Below are positions 27,916 through 37,310 of a DNA stretch of 64,000 nt, one piece after another. The stretch comes from Segetibacter sp. 3557_3 (lineage in GTDB: Bacteria > Bacteroidota > Bacteroidia > Chitinophagales > Chitinophagaceae). The position numbers were made by a program, and so were the translations under genes. Location: NCBI RefSeq assembly GCF_004354985.1, contig NZ_SMSK01000005.1, forward strand, positions 248,001 through 312,000, written 5' to 3'. The notes beneath the pieces were generated by a model. That model was not told the origin of the DNA, did not search any database, and saw only the letters and a program-made list of their open reading frames with translations. Every line of letters begins with the position of its first letter. Position 1 is the stretch's first letter.

Positions 27916-29283
27916 TTATCTCTTTTTTAACCAGGCCTGCGGATTTAGCGACTGGCCCTTTTCGTTTGTCACCATAAAGAGCACTTCTCCTTCCCCATCG
28001 TCGTTTGCGGCTGCACGACCCACCACCGTTCCTGCACGCACCTGCTGGCCGCGACTAACGTTAACAGAAGAAAGGTGACTATAAGTGGTAAAGTATTTAC
28101 CGTGTCGCACGATAACCGCCTGTTCTCCTCCAAGATCAAAAACCGAAGATACATCGCCATCACTGACCGACTTTACAGAAGAACCTACTGGCAGGGTAAT
28201 GGTATAACCGTCGCTTTGCCCCGTCAACGTTGTTCCGGGTATCTTGTAGTTCCCGAAAGGAATACTTACATAACCGGCGTCAACCGGCCAGGGCAATCGT
28301 CCACGGCCACCTTCAAAACTTAATGACTGGGCCTTTCCTTCTTCTGTTGACTCAAATGCACTATACGTTCGCTCTCCGCCGGTTCGCTTTGCAACACCTT
28401 CTTTCACCGGTTCCGGCTCAGCAGCTTTTGGAGCGGCATTGTTTCCATTGTTTGCTGCGGTGTTATTAGCAGCCGCTGCAGCAGCTGCACGCGCTTCTTT
28501 TTCTTTCTTCAATTTTTCAGCCTCCCTCAGCTTTGCAACCCTTGCTCTTTCCATAGCTTCTTTCTGCTCGCGACGGATGATCGATGCAATCGCTTCACGC
28601 ATCTTCTGGCGTTGCTTCTCACGGGTTTTGATTTCGGAAGCAAGACTGCTCTCCTTGGTTTTCAGTTCCGCAACCGCCTGGTCCTGCTCTTTCTTATCTA
28701 CCTCAAGCACCTTTAACTGCTTGCCCTGGTCCTGCAGGGCAACACTCTTTTGTTTTTTATTATCGTTTAGTTGTGCAATCTTGTCTTCTATCAATTGCTG
28801 GGTCTCAAGAATGTTGTTTACCTGTTGCTCCCGGTATTGCCGGTAACTCTTCAGGTAGGTAATTCGCTTTATCGCATCATTGAAAGTTGCGGCGGAGAAT
28901 ATGAAGTTGAGGTAGTCGTAATTGCTGCGGTTTTTATAAGCGAATACCAGGCTCTTTGCGTACTCAGCCTTTAAGGTATCCAGCTCCTTACGAAGCTTAT
29001 TAATCTGGAGTGAAGAAAGGTATATGTTATCGTCGAGTGACCTGATGTCTTTGTTGATATTCTGGATCAACTCTTCCCGGGCACGTATCTTTTGCTTGTA
29101 CAATTCAAGTTGACCAATCGATTGCTTCTTGCTTTTCCGGATCTCTCTCAGGGTGCGATTGAGTACTTCGATTTCGCTTATCAGGTCTTGTTGCTTACGT
29201 TGAAGGTCTTCTTTTGATTGTTGGGCATCCGAAGAACCTACGATGCAAGACAACAACAGGATAAAGATTATTTTTTTCAGCAT
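27916..29283 (-). CDS. EnvC-like murein hydrolase activator (M23 domain)
   Basis: 455 aa. Signal peptide (to about residue 20), long coiled coil (20-260), an Ala/Asn-rich linker, then a LytM/M23 domain (about 325-450). In the LytM domain the usual HxxxD and HxH zinc motifs are altered (QSDGYTITLP, where active enzymes have H-x-G-x-D, while SHLSSV is kept), as in EnvC-type activators that switch on amidases instead of cutting peptidoglycan. It is the last gene of dut-DUF4292-M23. Confidence 0.9.
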   Translation of the reverse strand: MLKKIIFILLLSCIVGSSDAQQSKEDLQRKQQDLISEIEVLNRTLREIRKSKKQSIGQLELYKQKIRAREELIQNINKDIRSLDDNIYLSSLQINKLRKELDTLKAEYAKSLVFAYKNRSNYDYLNFIFSAATFNDAIKRITYLKSYRQYREQQVNNILETQQLIEDKIAQLNDNKKQKSVALQDQGKQLKVLEVDKKEQDQAVAELKTKESSLASEIKTREKQRQKMREAIASIIRREQKEAMERARVAKLREAEKLKKEKEARAAAAAAANNTAANNGNNAAPKAAEPEPVKEGVAKRTGGERTYSAFESTEEGKAQSLSFEGGRGRLPWPVDAGYVSIPFGNYKIPGTTLTGQSDGYTITLPVGSSVKSVSDGDVSSVFDLGGEQAVIVRHGKYFTTYSHLSSVNVSRGQQVRAGTVVGRAAANDDGEGEVLFMVTNEKGQSLNPQAWLKKR

Positions 29284-29330
29284 GCCTGTGGGTTTAATTA
29301 TATCTGCGTAACGTAGTTGACCAGTAAAAA

Positions 29331-30152
29331 TTATTTGACCTTATAATTTTTAGGAATATTAAATGGAAAAGTTAAAGGTTCGTCAAAAGAATATTGCTTG
29401 AATTCAAGGTCAATATCAAGCTTGGATTTTTCTGCAACTGAAATCTTCCGCCGTGTCGAAAACTGTCTTCCTCCACCCGATGCATAACTGCCAAAAGTAA
29501 TGTCGCAGGTACGATTGCGAACAGCATCCACGTCGTCTAATTTGCTGTGTAGCACTTTAAAATCCTGGTTGTCCAGGGTAAGCAGGTGTTTAAAGAGTTT
29601 ACCCGCCATTAATATCAGCAGTTCATTATTCGCATTGGCTTTATACGAGATGATATTTGAGTCGAGGTAAACGGGATTACCTACAACAAGGTCCTGTAGA
29701 GTAGAAAAATCAAAAGGTAGTTGGGTAATCTCTTTCAGGTAATCGATGCTCCTGAACTGCACCTGCTTTTTTAGCAGGTTCATTACTTTTACGCTGTCTT
29801 TTGTAACAAGGACCCTGAAACCTTCGATGCCAAGGGCACCACGAAGCGATAACCACATGGCTTTATCTTTTTCCAGCCGGATAAACGCTGTTGCTTCATC
29901 ACCACCATCTTTCCCTTCGTAACCAACCCGCACTTTTGCTGAAAAGGTTTTGAATTCTATTCGCTTCGCCAATACTTTCCCATATACTTCCCTAATCCCG
30001 GCAAAAGAGTCTACTGCAGCCTTATCATTTACAACGATAGATGTTGTTGTGTCGATTTTAGATATTGCCGTATCGATCTTCTGCACCTTCCTTGCGGGGC
30101 GGCACGAAAAAACGATTGCTGAAATAAGAATAAGGAGACTGCTGAATTTCAT
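29331..30152 (-). CDS. DUF4292 lipoprotein
   Basis: 273 aa with a lipoprotein signal (lipobox around Cys17 in AIVFSCRPAR). The rest matches the DUF4292 pattern of Bacteroidota: RIEFKTFSAKVRVGYEGKD near the start, then LolA/LolB-like beta strands. A role in envelope lipid or lipoprotein handling has been guessed from fold only. It sits 6 bp after dut and 47 bp before the M23 gene, an order common in the phylum; the TPR gene often found between is missing. Confidence 0.88.
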   Translation of the reverse strand: MKFSSLLILISAIVFSCRPARKVQKIDTAISKIDTTTSIVVNDKAAVDSFAGIREVYGKVLAKRIEFKTFSAKVRVGYEGKDGGDEATAFIRLEKDKAMWLSLRGALGIEGFRVLVTKDSVKVMNLLKKQVQFRSIDYLKEITQLPFDFSTLQDLVVGNPVYLDSNIISYKANANNELLILMAGKLFKHLLTLDNQDFKVLHSKLDDVDAVRNRTCDITFGSYASGGGRQFSTRRKISVAEKSKLDIDLEFKQYSFDEPLTFPFNIPKNYKVK

Positions 30153-30158
30153 ATCCGA

Positions 30159-30611
30159 TTAATTTTTGCCGGTATGGCCAAAGCCACCTTGTCCCCGGGT
30201 TGTTTCTGTGAGTTCGCTTACTTGAATAAGTTCTACCCGCTCAACCTGCTGAATAACCATTTGAGCGATCCGGTCGCCGGCATGAATGGTTTGCGGTTCA
30301 TTCGACAGGTTTACAAGAATTACTTTTAGCTCACCGCGATAGTCGGCGTCTACAGTTCCGGGACTATTCAGGCAAGTGAGACCCTGTTTGGCGGCAAGCC
30401 CGCTTCTTGGCCTTACCTGGGCCTCAAATCCTTCCGGCAGCTCAATGTACAAACCGGTAGGCACCATTACACGTTCAAGGCTGTTGAGTGTAATCACGCC
30501 ATCAATATCGGCACGAAGGTCCATGCCCGAGGAACCTGGGGTTGCGTACCCGGGCAATGGGTTTTTTGAACGGTTAATAATTTTTATGGCCTGACGTTTC
30601 AAGATCGACAA
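30159..30611 (-). CDS. dut: dUTP diphosphatase
   Basis: 150 aa, a trimeric dUTPase that removes dUTP and makes dUMP. Motifs in order: [39 protein letters not shown] (uridine-binding hairpin with the catalytic Asp), [10 protein letters not shown], and the C-terminal [11 protein letters not shown] arm. The start is uncertain: TTG at 30611 or TTG at 30602. A TATTTTTG box at 30616-30609 overlaps the first and would fit a leaderless start at the second. Confidence 0.94.
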   Translation of the reverse strand: MSILKRQAIKIINRSKNPLPGYATPGSSGMDLRADIDGVITLNSLERVMVPTGLYIELPEGFEAQVRPRSGLAAKQGLTCLNSPGTVDADYRGELKVILVNLSNEPQTIHAGDRIAQMVIQQVERVELIQVSELTETTRGQGGFGHTGKN

Positions 30612-30616
30612 AAATA
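30609..30616 (-). promoter_or_regulatory. -7-like box overlapping the dut start
   Basis: TATTTTTG on the minus strand matches TAnnTTTG. It lies 6 nt before the TTG at 30602, which argues for that codon as the true dut start. Confidence 0.35.
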
Positions 30617-30659
30617 GCTATTGAATAATGAAGCAGCCTGTTTTGTTAGCAGGTAAATG

Positions 30660-31142
30660 TTAAATTCCTTGCTTTTGCAGTAGTACGGTAGCATATGCAA
30701 CCAGGCCTTCTTCCCTACCCACGAAGCCCATCTTTTCAGTTGTGGTTGCTTTAACAGAAACGTCGTTTATGGTAACGCCTATGATGGCTGATATGGCCTC
30801 CCGCATCTGGTCGACATAGGGTTTGATTTTTGGTTGTTCGAGGCAAAGTGTACTATCCACGTTTACGACCTTGTACCCAGCGTCAGCCACCAGGTCGTAG
30901 GTTTTTCGAAGCAGGATTTTGCTGTCGATGTTTTTATACGCTGCTGAAGTATCGGGAAAGTGGACACCAATATCGCCAAGGCATAAGGCACCCAGCATTG
31001 CATCGCAGATAGCGTGTAGCAATACGTCGGCATCGCTGTGGCCAAGAGCACCTTTGGTATGTGGCACCAGCACTCCGCCGATCCACAGTTCGCGCCCCTC
31101 GGTTAGCTGGTGAAAGTCGACACCCGATCCTATTCGGTACAT
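30660..31142 (-). CDS. ispF: 2-C-methyl-D-erythritol 2,4-cyclodiphosphate synthase
   Basis: 160 aa, the fifth enzyme of the MEP isoprenoid pathway. GSGVDFHQLTEGRELWIGGV gives the Zn ligands (D-x-H), GHSDADVLLHAICDAMLGA is the family signature, then DIGVHFPDTS and KATTTEKMGFVGREEG. It is 48 bp upstream of dut on the same strand and may feed the same transcript. Confidence 0.97.
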   Translation of the reverse strand: MYRIGSGVDFHQLTEGRELWIGGVLVPHTKGALGHSDADVLLHAICDAMLGALCLGDIGVHFPDTSAAYKNIDSKILLRKTYDLVADAGYKVVNVDSTLCLEQPKIKPYVDQMREAISAIIGVTINDVSVKATTTEKMGFVGREEGLVAYATVLLQKQGI

Positions 31143-31260
31143 ATAATTTTTTTATGGTGGTTTTGGCAAGTTCACTCCGGTGATCGACACCTGCCCCCCC
31201 GTTGATTTGTTCGCGGTCCGGCTGTTTGAAAGCAAAACACAAAAACAGCTGCGCTAAGCT

Positions 31261-31360
31261 CAATTGTACAAGAGTGCGACGCAAGATAAGCCACACCAAA
31301 GACAAAATGCCCGGTCCATAAGTATTCTCAACCGGGTCGCGGGCATTTTCGGGTGGGCAC
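31261..31360 (+). repeat. Dispersed intergenic repeat, copy B, with hairpin
   Basis: TGTACAAGAGTGCGACGCAA and AAATGCCCGGTCCATAA match copies A and C. AAAATGCCCGGT pairs imperfectly with ACCGGGTCGCGGGCATTTT (to 31349). It lies between ispF and porV. Confidence 0.72.
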
Positions 31361-31416
31361 AACACATAAAAAAAGCGAAGGTTACCCTTCGCTCCGTTGT
31401 TAATTGCCCTGATCGC

Positions 31417-32595
31417 TTATTGCATACCGCCTTCTTTGTCGAGGTCGAACACGAGGCTGAAGCGAAGGGTATTTGATAAGGGGTTACGGTTTACACCATT
31501 ACCCGAAGGAATTAAGTAAGAGAAGTTTAAACCAAATACATTATAGTAAATACCGGCACCAAGGGTGAAATACTTACGGTTGCCCTTTAATTTATCTTCG
31601 TAAAAATAACCGGCACGAAAGGCGAATTGATCGTTGTAGGTATACTCTGCACCAAGCGAAGCCTGAAATTCTTTTAGCTCATTGCCAAAGCTGCCAGCAT
31701 CACCAAAAGAGCTAAACCAGCTGTTAATCACCGTTTTGTTACGGTAAGCAAGCAGGTTTGCATCGTCGCGGGTAGGATCGTTGGTTAAAGAGGGCGGGGT
31801 GGGAACGAGTAACTTATTTACGTCTGCACCAAATGTAAGTTTGCTGGTTTCATCGAATACCGATGTATAGGCAGCACCCAGTCCAAGGTTTGCAGGAATA
31901 TAATCCTTTTGTTGAGCATCGCTGGTATAGGAAATTTTGGTTCCCAGGTTGCTTAAGGTTGCACCCCAGTTCCAGCCAGCACCAGTTTCATCAACACCGG
32001 AATGAAAGAGGGATAAGTCGCCGGCAACCGCGTTTCCAGCTTTATAGGATACGCCATTTACCGCCTGTCCGCCGGCAAGGTTTGAGTTGATATACCGTAG
32101 AGCAACACCTGCACTTAACTTTTCGCCCAATCTGCGGCTATAACCGAAGTCGATGGAAAATTCACGCGGCCTGAACGACTGAAGATCATTACCTGCAAAA
32201 TCGGTAAACTGAATATTGCCGAGGCTAAAGTACCGGATGGAAGAAGATATTGCCTGGTCGTCGTCTAACTTATAATAACCGGCTAATGAAGCCAGGTATA
32301 CGTCGTTAAGACCAAGGTCTTTTAACCAGGGTGTATAAGTAGCGGTAAGCGATGATCGGCTGGTAGCAAAAGGCGTTTTTGCAAGGTTCCAAAACGACGA
32401 GTTTGCGTCGGGTGAAGTTGCGATACCCACATCCCCCATTCCGCCGGCGCGTGCATCTGGTGATATCCGTAAAAAGGGGACTGCAGAAGTAACGACATTA
32501 ATAGAATTTGGATTCTGAGCTTCCGCAAACCCCACAGATAACGCCAGTAAAAGAGCAGAAGATAGTTTCAGTGTTAATTGTTTCATCAAACGCAT
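31417..32595 (-). CDS. porV: Type IX secretion outer-membrane protein PorV
   Basis: 392 aa (ATG at 32595, or 32586 three codons later) with a signal peptide ending GFAEAQ. The mature start, SINVVTSAVPFLRISPDARAGG shortened here to VPFLRISPDARAGGMGD, is the PorV/LptO (PF19572-like) hallmark. A 14-stranded FadL-like barrel follows, ending SLVFDLDKEG. PorV carries T9SS cargo from the translocon to the PorU sortase. porU is not next to it. The T9SS-sorted protein at 14473 is a likely client. Confidence 0.93.
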   Translation of the reverse strand: MRLMKQLTLKLSSALLLALSVGFAEAQNPNSINVVTSAVPFLRISPDARAGGMGDVGIATSPDANSSFWNLAKTPFATSRSSLTATYTPWLKDLGLNDVYLASLAGYYKLDDDQAISSSIRYFSLGNIQFTDFAGNDLQSFRPREFSIDFGYSRRLGEKLSAGVALRYINSNLAGGQAVNGVSYKAGNAVAGDLSLFHSGVDETGAGWNWGATLSNLGTKISYTSDAQQKDYIPANLGLGAAYTSVFDETSKLTFGADVNKLLVPTPPSLTNDPTRDDANLLAYRNKTVINSWFSSFGDAGSFGNELKEFQASLGAEYTYNDQFAFRAGYFYEDKLKGNRKYFTLGAGIYYNVFGLNFSYLIPSGNGVNRNPLSNTLRFSLVFDLDKEGGMQ

Positions 32596-32663
32596 TGTTT
32601 AAGTTGTAAAAATAGCTGAATATTTCTAACAGGCAACAAATTACTCGGGGTGAAAACGACCTC

Positions 32664-32702
32664 AAAAAGCCCAAAATCACGTGATTTTACCGGGGCTTTT
32701 TT
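32664..32702. terminator. Hairpin terminator upstream of porV
   Basis: AAAAAGCCC and GGGCTTTTTT pair, with an inner AAAATCACGTGATTTT palindrome. It can end transcripts from the YhcH gene on the minus strand. The remaining 260 bp to 32963 show no ORF. Confidence 0.75.
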
Positions 32703-32963
32703 ACCCGCAAACAATGGTTTTAAATGATCCGCTTTCCACTATTTATTTTGCCGGGTTGGCTTTCGCATCACTCTCGTTGTTACCTGATGGACCACAACGT
32801 TTGTCACGTTGTTGTTGCGTAAAATTTCTTGCTATAAGCTATGCGTTTCTATGTTGAAGACGGCTGGGTTGCTGCGAGCCGGCGCAGTAAAAGAAGGACA
32901 CCCTGATGCGTAAAATTGTTGCTTTAGCAAGCCATATTTTTCAAGTTAAGCCTGCCGATCCTA

Positions 32964-33587
32964 TCAAGGAACTGCTTTCACCTTAATAACGACTTTACGT
33001 ACGGGTTTATTACCTCCCGGTGTAATATTTGGCCGATGCGCATCGCCGGGGAAAAATATAAAAAAGGTGCCGGGTTCCCCCGTGTATATTTTACCCGTGG
33101 CGGAATAATTTGCTACGTCACGTTTTTGATCATACGGTTTTGTAACGGTTGCCTCCCGAACGGGAACAACGCCCATTTTCTCCACCCCGGTAATAATACA
33201 TTGTACGTCGATGTAATTTTGATGCGACTCCCAACTGGTTTTTTCAAAGTTTTTGGAGGAGTCGACGGTTACGGATGCATAAACCAGGTCTCCGTCGATA
33301 GGGTGGCGCCCTTTAGCAAGTGTTTGCAGGTTTTGTTGGCTCAAAAAGGCAAAAGCTTTATCCCATACTGCCCGGTTAAGATGGTATTGGCGCGCAAACT
33401 CAGCCTTATTGATCGTTTGATGTGGTTTTAAAGGCGCAGATTGCAGCCAGGCTTTTTTATTGAACCATCTGTTGGACTGCTTACTGGAAAGCCGGGTAGA
33501 GTCAGTCTGCCGGGCACCAGCCTGAAACGAGACTAAAGCGGCTATCAACATAGATACAGATAAGCATTTCCTTTTGGCTGTTTGCAT
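32964..33587 (-). CDS. Exported YhcH/YjgK/YiaL family protein
   Basis: 207 aa. A signal peptide (about 25 residues) precedes a cupin-like DUF386 domain: SHQNYIDVQCIITGVEKMG and FFIFFPGDAHRPNI contain the metal-binding Gln/His residues. E. coli NanQ (YhcH) opens sialic-acid anomers; YiaL is of unknown role. A secreted version suggests periplasmic sugar handling. No sugar genes flank it directly. Confidence 0.88.
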   Translation of the reverse strand: MQTAKRKCLSVSMLIAALVSFQAGARQTDSTRLSSKQSNRWFNKKAWLQSAPLKPHQTINKAEFARQYHLNRAVWDKAFAFLSQQNLQTLAKGRHPIDGDLVYASVTVDSSKNFEKTSWESHQNYIDVQCIITGVEKMGVVPVREATVTKPYDQKRDVANYSATGKIYTGEPGTFFIFFPGDAHRPNITPGGNKPVRKVVIKVKAVP

Positions 33588-33798
33588 ACGAAACCTGAAA
33601 GTACGCCCTGATCAGGCTTTATTCCAAATGATTTCCGGATTACACGATATAAACCCGCAAAACCAGACAGCAAACACTCATACGCAATGGATTAATTCAT
33701 CGTAACTGCAAACACATGGTCCGGTTTTTTGTCTCTATACGGTAGAGTATTCCTGGTTCTTTCAACAATAATTCACTTAATACATCAATTGGTCCGTT

Positions 33799-35025
33799 AT
33801 GAAAAGAAATTGGCTTTTAATGGTAACGCTTCTGGCTGGCAGCACCACGTTTTCACAAAAGCAGACTGGTGCTACAAAAACAGTTGACTTACCAGCACCC
33901 TTTGCCACACCAGCAGCACGAAACAGCCCCCGGGTAATTGGCTGGAAAGATGGCAGAACACCCATTGCTCCCGCAGGTTTTGTGGTAACCAAATTTGCCG
34001 ATAGCCTTGAGAACCCACGCTGGATATATGTAGCACCCAATAACGACATTTTTGTAGCCGAGTCAAGAACGGGAAACCGGAGTCCAAACCGTATCACACT
34101 TTTTCGCGATAATGATCTTGATGGAAAGCCGGAATTCAGGTCGGTATTCCTAACCGGTTTAAAGCAAAACCTGGGAATGCTGGTGCTGAACAACTCGTTT
34201 TACGTAGGCAATACCGATGGGCTTATGCTGTTTCCTTACAAGGCCGGCCAAACCAATATCAGCGACTCGGGTAAAAAGATCCTGGAGTTGCCTGCCGGTG
34301 GCTACAACAATCATTGGACACGCAATGTGATTGCAAATAAGGATGGCTCAAAATTGTATATCTCCGTTGGCTCAGGTAGCAATGTTGCCGAAAACGGGAT
34401 CAACAATGAAGCCCGCCGGGCGAACATCCTCGAGGTAAATCCCGATGGCACCGGCGAAAAAATCTATGCAAGCGGATTGCGAAATCCTGTTGGCATGGCC
34501 TGGGCTCCGGGAACAAGCACCTTGTGGACAGCCGTTAATGAACGCGACAACCTTGGCGACGATCTTGTACCCGACTACCTGACGAGTGTAAAGCCGGGTG
34601 CGTTTTATGGCTGGCCCTATGCTTATTTCGGACCTAATGAAGATCCGCGTCGCAAAGGCGAACGACCCGACATGGTGCAAAAAACCATAGCCCCCGATGT
34701 TTCCATGGGTGCGCATACTGCATCCCTCGGGCTTGCCTTTTACGATAAAGATGCTTTTCCGGCAAAATACCGCAACGGCGCTTTCGTGGGGCAACACGGA
34801 TCCTGGAACCGATCAGTGCTGTCGGGATATAAGGTTGTGTTTGTTCCATTTGCGAACGGTAAACCTTCGGGTAAGATGGAAGATTTCCTCACCGGCTTCA
34901 TCAATGAAAGCAACGGTAACGAGGTTTATGGACGACCGGTTAGTGTAGCTGTATTACGTGATGGTTCAATGCTGGTAAGCGACGACTCAGCTAACACGAT
35001 CTGGCGGGTAAGCGCGAAAAAGTAA
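33799..35025 (+). CDS. Secreted PQQ-dependent sugar dehydrogenase-like protein
   Basis: 408 aa with a signal peptide (MKRNWLLMVTLLAGSTTFSQ). It has a six-bladed propeller like soluble glucose/L-sorbosone dehydrogenases: ENPRWIYVAPNNDIFVAES, then YNNHWTRNVI with the catalytic His, SGLRNPVGMAWAPG, and GQHGSWNRSVLSGYKVVFVPF. Periplasmic oxidation of an aldose is likely if PQQ is available; no pqq genes are in the window. It is convergent with the efflux operon. Confidence 0.9.
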   Translation: MKRNWLLMVTLLAGSTTFSQKQTGATKTVDLPAPFATPAARNSPRVIGWKDGRTPIAPAGFVVTKFADSLENPRWIYVAPNNDIFVAESRTGNRSPNRITLFRDNDLDGKPEFRSVFLTGLKQNLGMLVLNNSFYVGNTDGLMLFPYKAGQTNISDSGKKILELPAGGYNNHWTRNVIANKDGSKLYISVGSGSNVAENGINNEARRANILEVNPDGTGEKIYASGLRNPVGMAWAPGTSTLWTAVNERDNLGDDLVPDYLTSVKPGAFYGWPYAYFGPNEDPRRKGERPDMVQKTIAPDVSMGAHTASLGLAFYDKDAFPAKYRNGAFVGQHGSWNRSVLSGYKVVFVPFANGKPSGKMEDFLTGFINESNGNEVYGRPVSVAVLRDGSMLVSDDSANTIWRVSAKK

Positions 35026-35162
35026 AGAAAACCTTATTATGTTGAATTTTAAATTTTGAATGTTAAATGCTGAAAAATCTCGGACTATAATATTAAATGA
35101 ACCCGGAACATAAAGGGCATTTCAGCAAGGATTACTGGATGTGAGTCAGGAAGAAAAAGATC

Positions 35163-35215
35163 GTTTTTTTGGGACCGGCATTTGAATCTTTTTTCGACAT
35201 CGTTGTGTCACTCAC
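35163..35215 (-). repeat. Dispersed intergenic repeat, copy D (inverted)
   Basis: The minus strand reads GTGAGTGACACAACGATGTC ... CAAATGCCGGTCCC, followed by an A-run; it matches copy C best. The surrounding 35026-35350 hold otherwise only AT-rich low-complexity sequence (TTGAATTTTAAATTTTGAAT at 35042). Confidence 0.68.
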
Positions 35216-35351
35216 TTTTACTGGTGGTAATTCTATTCGGCAAATATCAAACGCAACTATAAAGCATGGACAAATGAAACTCTTGCATTTGACTTTTGCA
35301 TTTCGACTTTTTAGTTTCGGCTTTACACTCTCTACTATTCACTTTTTCCAA

Positions 35352-35389
35352 AAACAAAAGGCTGTCAATTACGACAGCCTTTGTTTTTT
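35352..35389. terminator. Bidirectional terminator between convergent genes
   Basis: AAAACAAAAGGCTGTC, AATTAC loop, GACAGCCTTTGTTTTTT. It lies between the sugar dehydrogenase gene and the end of the emrB-like gene. Confidence 0.88.
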
Positions 35390-35501
35390 GCTCCCCATCC
35401 TGTTTCTATATCCTACCTGTTGGCATTATCAACCGGAGCAATGCTTTGGTTTTCCGGAAATATATTAGTCTCCCATTTTCGGGTTTATCTTAAAATTGAT
35501 C

Positions 35502-37082
35502 TTAGTGCATAGCCTCGGAGAGGTCTACTTTTTTTTGCTTGTTTGCCTTAACAAAAAGAACGAATGGTACGCAAATGAGGAACATCAAACCGAGGTATAA
35601 AAACACATCCATATACGACAATACAACGGCTTGCTTCGCCACCATGTAGTCCAGCGCTTTATACCCCGAATTAAGTGCTGCATCCGGAGTCATGCCTTTA
35701 CTCATAAAATTGTGTTGCATCGCCTGCACCCTTTGTTGAACAGCAGGATCATTTACATCAAGGTGACTAACCAGTGCACTGCGGTGAACCATGTTTTGCC
35801 GGGAAATGTAGGTAGAGATTGCAGCTATCCCAAACGATCCGCCGAGTTGCCGCATCATACCGGTAAATGAAGCGCCCTGGCCAATCTGCTGCCCTTTTAA
35901 GGTCGACAAGGATAATGTAGTAATTGGAATGAACAACAGCCCAAGCCCGACACCGCGAACGATCAGCATCCAAAAGAATGCATCCTTTCCCGTATCCGGG
36001 GTCAGTATCCTGTAACCCCAAAAACTATACACAAAAAAGATGATCATGCCGGTGGCTACCAGGTATTGTTGTGGTATACCCTTCTGAAGTAACCGGCCAA
36101 TAATGGGCATCATAAAGGCGGTTGTGAGCGCAGCGGGAATCATCAAGGCACCGGATTGCTGTGCCGTCCAACCGAGGGTCGACTGTGTGTATAATGGAAT
36201 GATAAACGTAGAGCCATATAATCCGAAACCAAGGATAAAAGACAGTATCGTACCTACGCGAAGGTTGCCGTTTTTCAGTACCCGCAAGTCGACGATCGGA
36301 TTTTTGTAGGAAAGCTCACGCCAGATAAAAAAGAAGATACCAAACACCGCCGTAACTGTTAGCAACGTAATGGTTGAGCTGTTAAACCAATCATCTTCCT
36401 GCCCGCGCTCGAGTACATATTGAAGTGAGCCTACCGATAGGGTAAGTAACCCTATGCCCAACCAGTCAATTTCGCTTGAACTTTTCTTTTCTGCATATTT
36501 AGGACTCCGTACAAATTGCAGCGTTAGCAATGTTGCAATTACGCCAATCGGTATATTGATGTAAAAGATATATGGCCAAGAGAAATTGTCGACGATATAA
36601 CCACCAAGTGGTGGGCCCAGTGTTGGACCGATGATCACGCCTAGTCCGTAAATTGCTTGCGCCATTCCCCTCTTTTCAACCGGGTAAACTTCGGTGATAA
36701 TTGTCTGAGAGGTTACCAGCAAGGCGCCGCCGCCAAGCCCCTGCAGAAAGCGAAAAAATACGAGTTCCCAGATGTTTGAAGCGTTACCGCATAAAAAGGA
36801 GCACAATGTAAATAGCACAATGGAGGCTGCAAAATAATTACGACGTCCAAATTGCTGCGATAACCAGCTGGTCATGGGAACGATGATAACATTACCAATC
36901 GCGTAAGCCGTAATGACCCATGCTACCTCGGTAAGCGTTGCGCCCAGGTTGCCGCGCATTTCGTTTAATGCAACGTTTACAATGGTGGTATCAACGATCT
37001 CCAACAAGGCGCAAAAAATAGCCGTGATCGTGATGATCACCCTGCGGCTACCATATTCAACCAATGACTCGGGATTGTTCAT
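35502..37082 (-). CDS. DHA2 family drug efflux permease (EmrB/QacA type)
   Basis: 526 aa, 14 predicted helices. Motifs: LDTTIVNVAL-type segment (IVDTTIVNVALNEM), WVITAYAIGNVIIVPMTSWL, and antiporter motif C VIIGPTLGPPLGGYIVD, which place it in the DHA2 family. It works with the HlyD-type adaptor and TolC channel encoded upstream in the operon to expel hydrophobic compounds across both membranes. It is the last of four genes. Confidence 0.94.
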   Translation of the reverse strand: MNNPESLVEYGSRRVIITITAIFCALLEIVDTTIVNVALNEMRGNLGATLTEVAWVITAYAIGNVIIVPMTSWLSQQFGRRNYFAASIVLFTLCSFLCGNASNIWELVFFRFLQGLGGGALLVTSQTIITEVYPVEKRGMAQAIYGLGVIIGPTLGPPLGGYIVDNFSWPYIFYINIPIGVIATLLTLQFVRSPKYAEKKSSSEIDWLGIGLLTLSVGSLQYVLERGQEDDWFNSSTITLLTVTAVFGIFFFIWRELSYKNPIVDLRVLKNGNLRVGTILSFILGFGLYGSTFIIPLYTQSTLGWTAQQSGALMIPAALTTAFMMPIIGRLLQKGIPQQYLVATGMIIFFVYSFWGYRILTPDTGKDAFFWMLIVRGVGLGLLFIPITTLSLSTLKGQQIGQGASFTGMMRQLGGSFGIAAISTYISRQNMVHRSALVSHLDVNDPAVQQRVQAMQHNFMSKGMTPDAALNSGYKALDYMVAKQAVVLSYMDVFLYLGLMFLICVPFVLFVKANKQKKVDLSEAMH

Positions 37083-37199
37083 GTAAGTGCAATTCTGGGG
37101 TACAGCGGTTGTAAAAACCGGTTCACCAACTACTCAAATAAGGTGTTATATAAAGTGGCATAAGTCATTGCGGAAAGATGCCGATCAAATCTCAAACGC

Positions 37200-37310
37200 C
37201 CAGATTAACAATAATGGCTGTTATCAATCCGCCCTCCGCTAATTCGCAAATCCGTAATCCGCCAATCCGCAATTCACTAATCCGCCAATCCGTTAATTCG
37301 TCAATCAAGG
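37200..37310 (+). repeat. Degenerate short tandem repeat (AATCCGC-type units)
   Basis: About ten 8-9 bp units such as AATCCGCC, AATCCGTT and AATTCGC run from about 37205 to 37305 in the gap between the adaptor and permease genes, reaching the 3' end of the adaptor gene. Confidence 0.75.

Noticed and set aside
35352-35389. Hairpin considered as part of repeat copy D
   Set aside because: It is separate from the repeat by about 135 bp and has the classic symmetric terminator form for two convergent genes.
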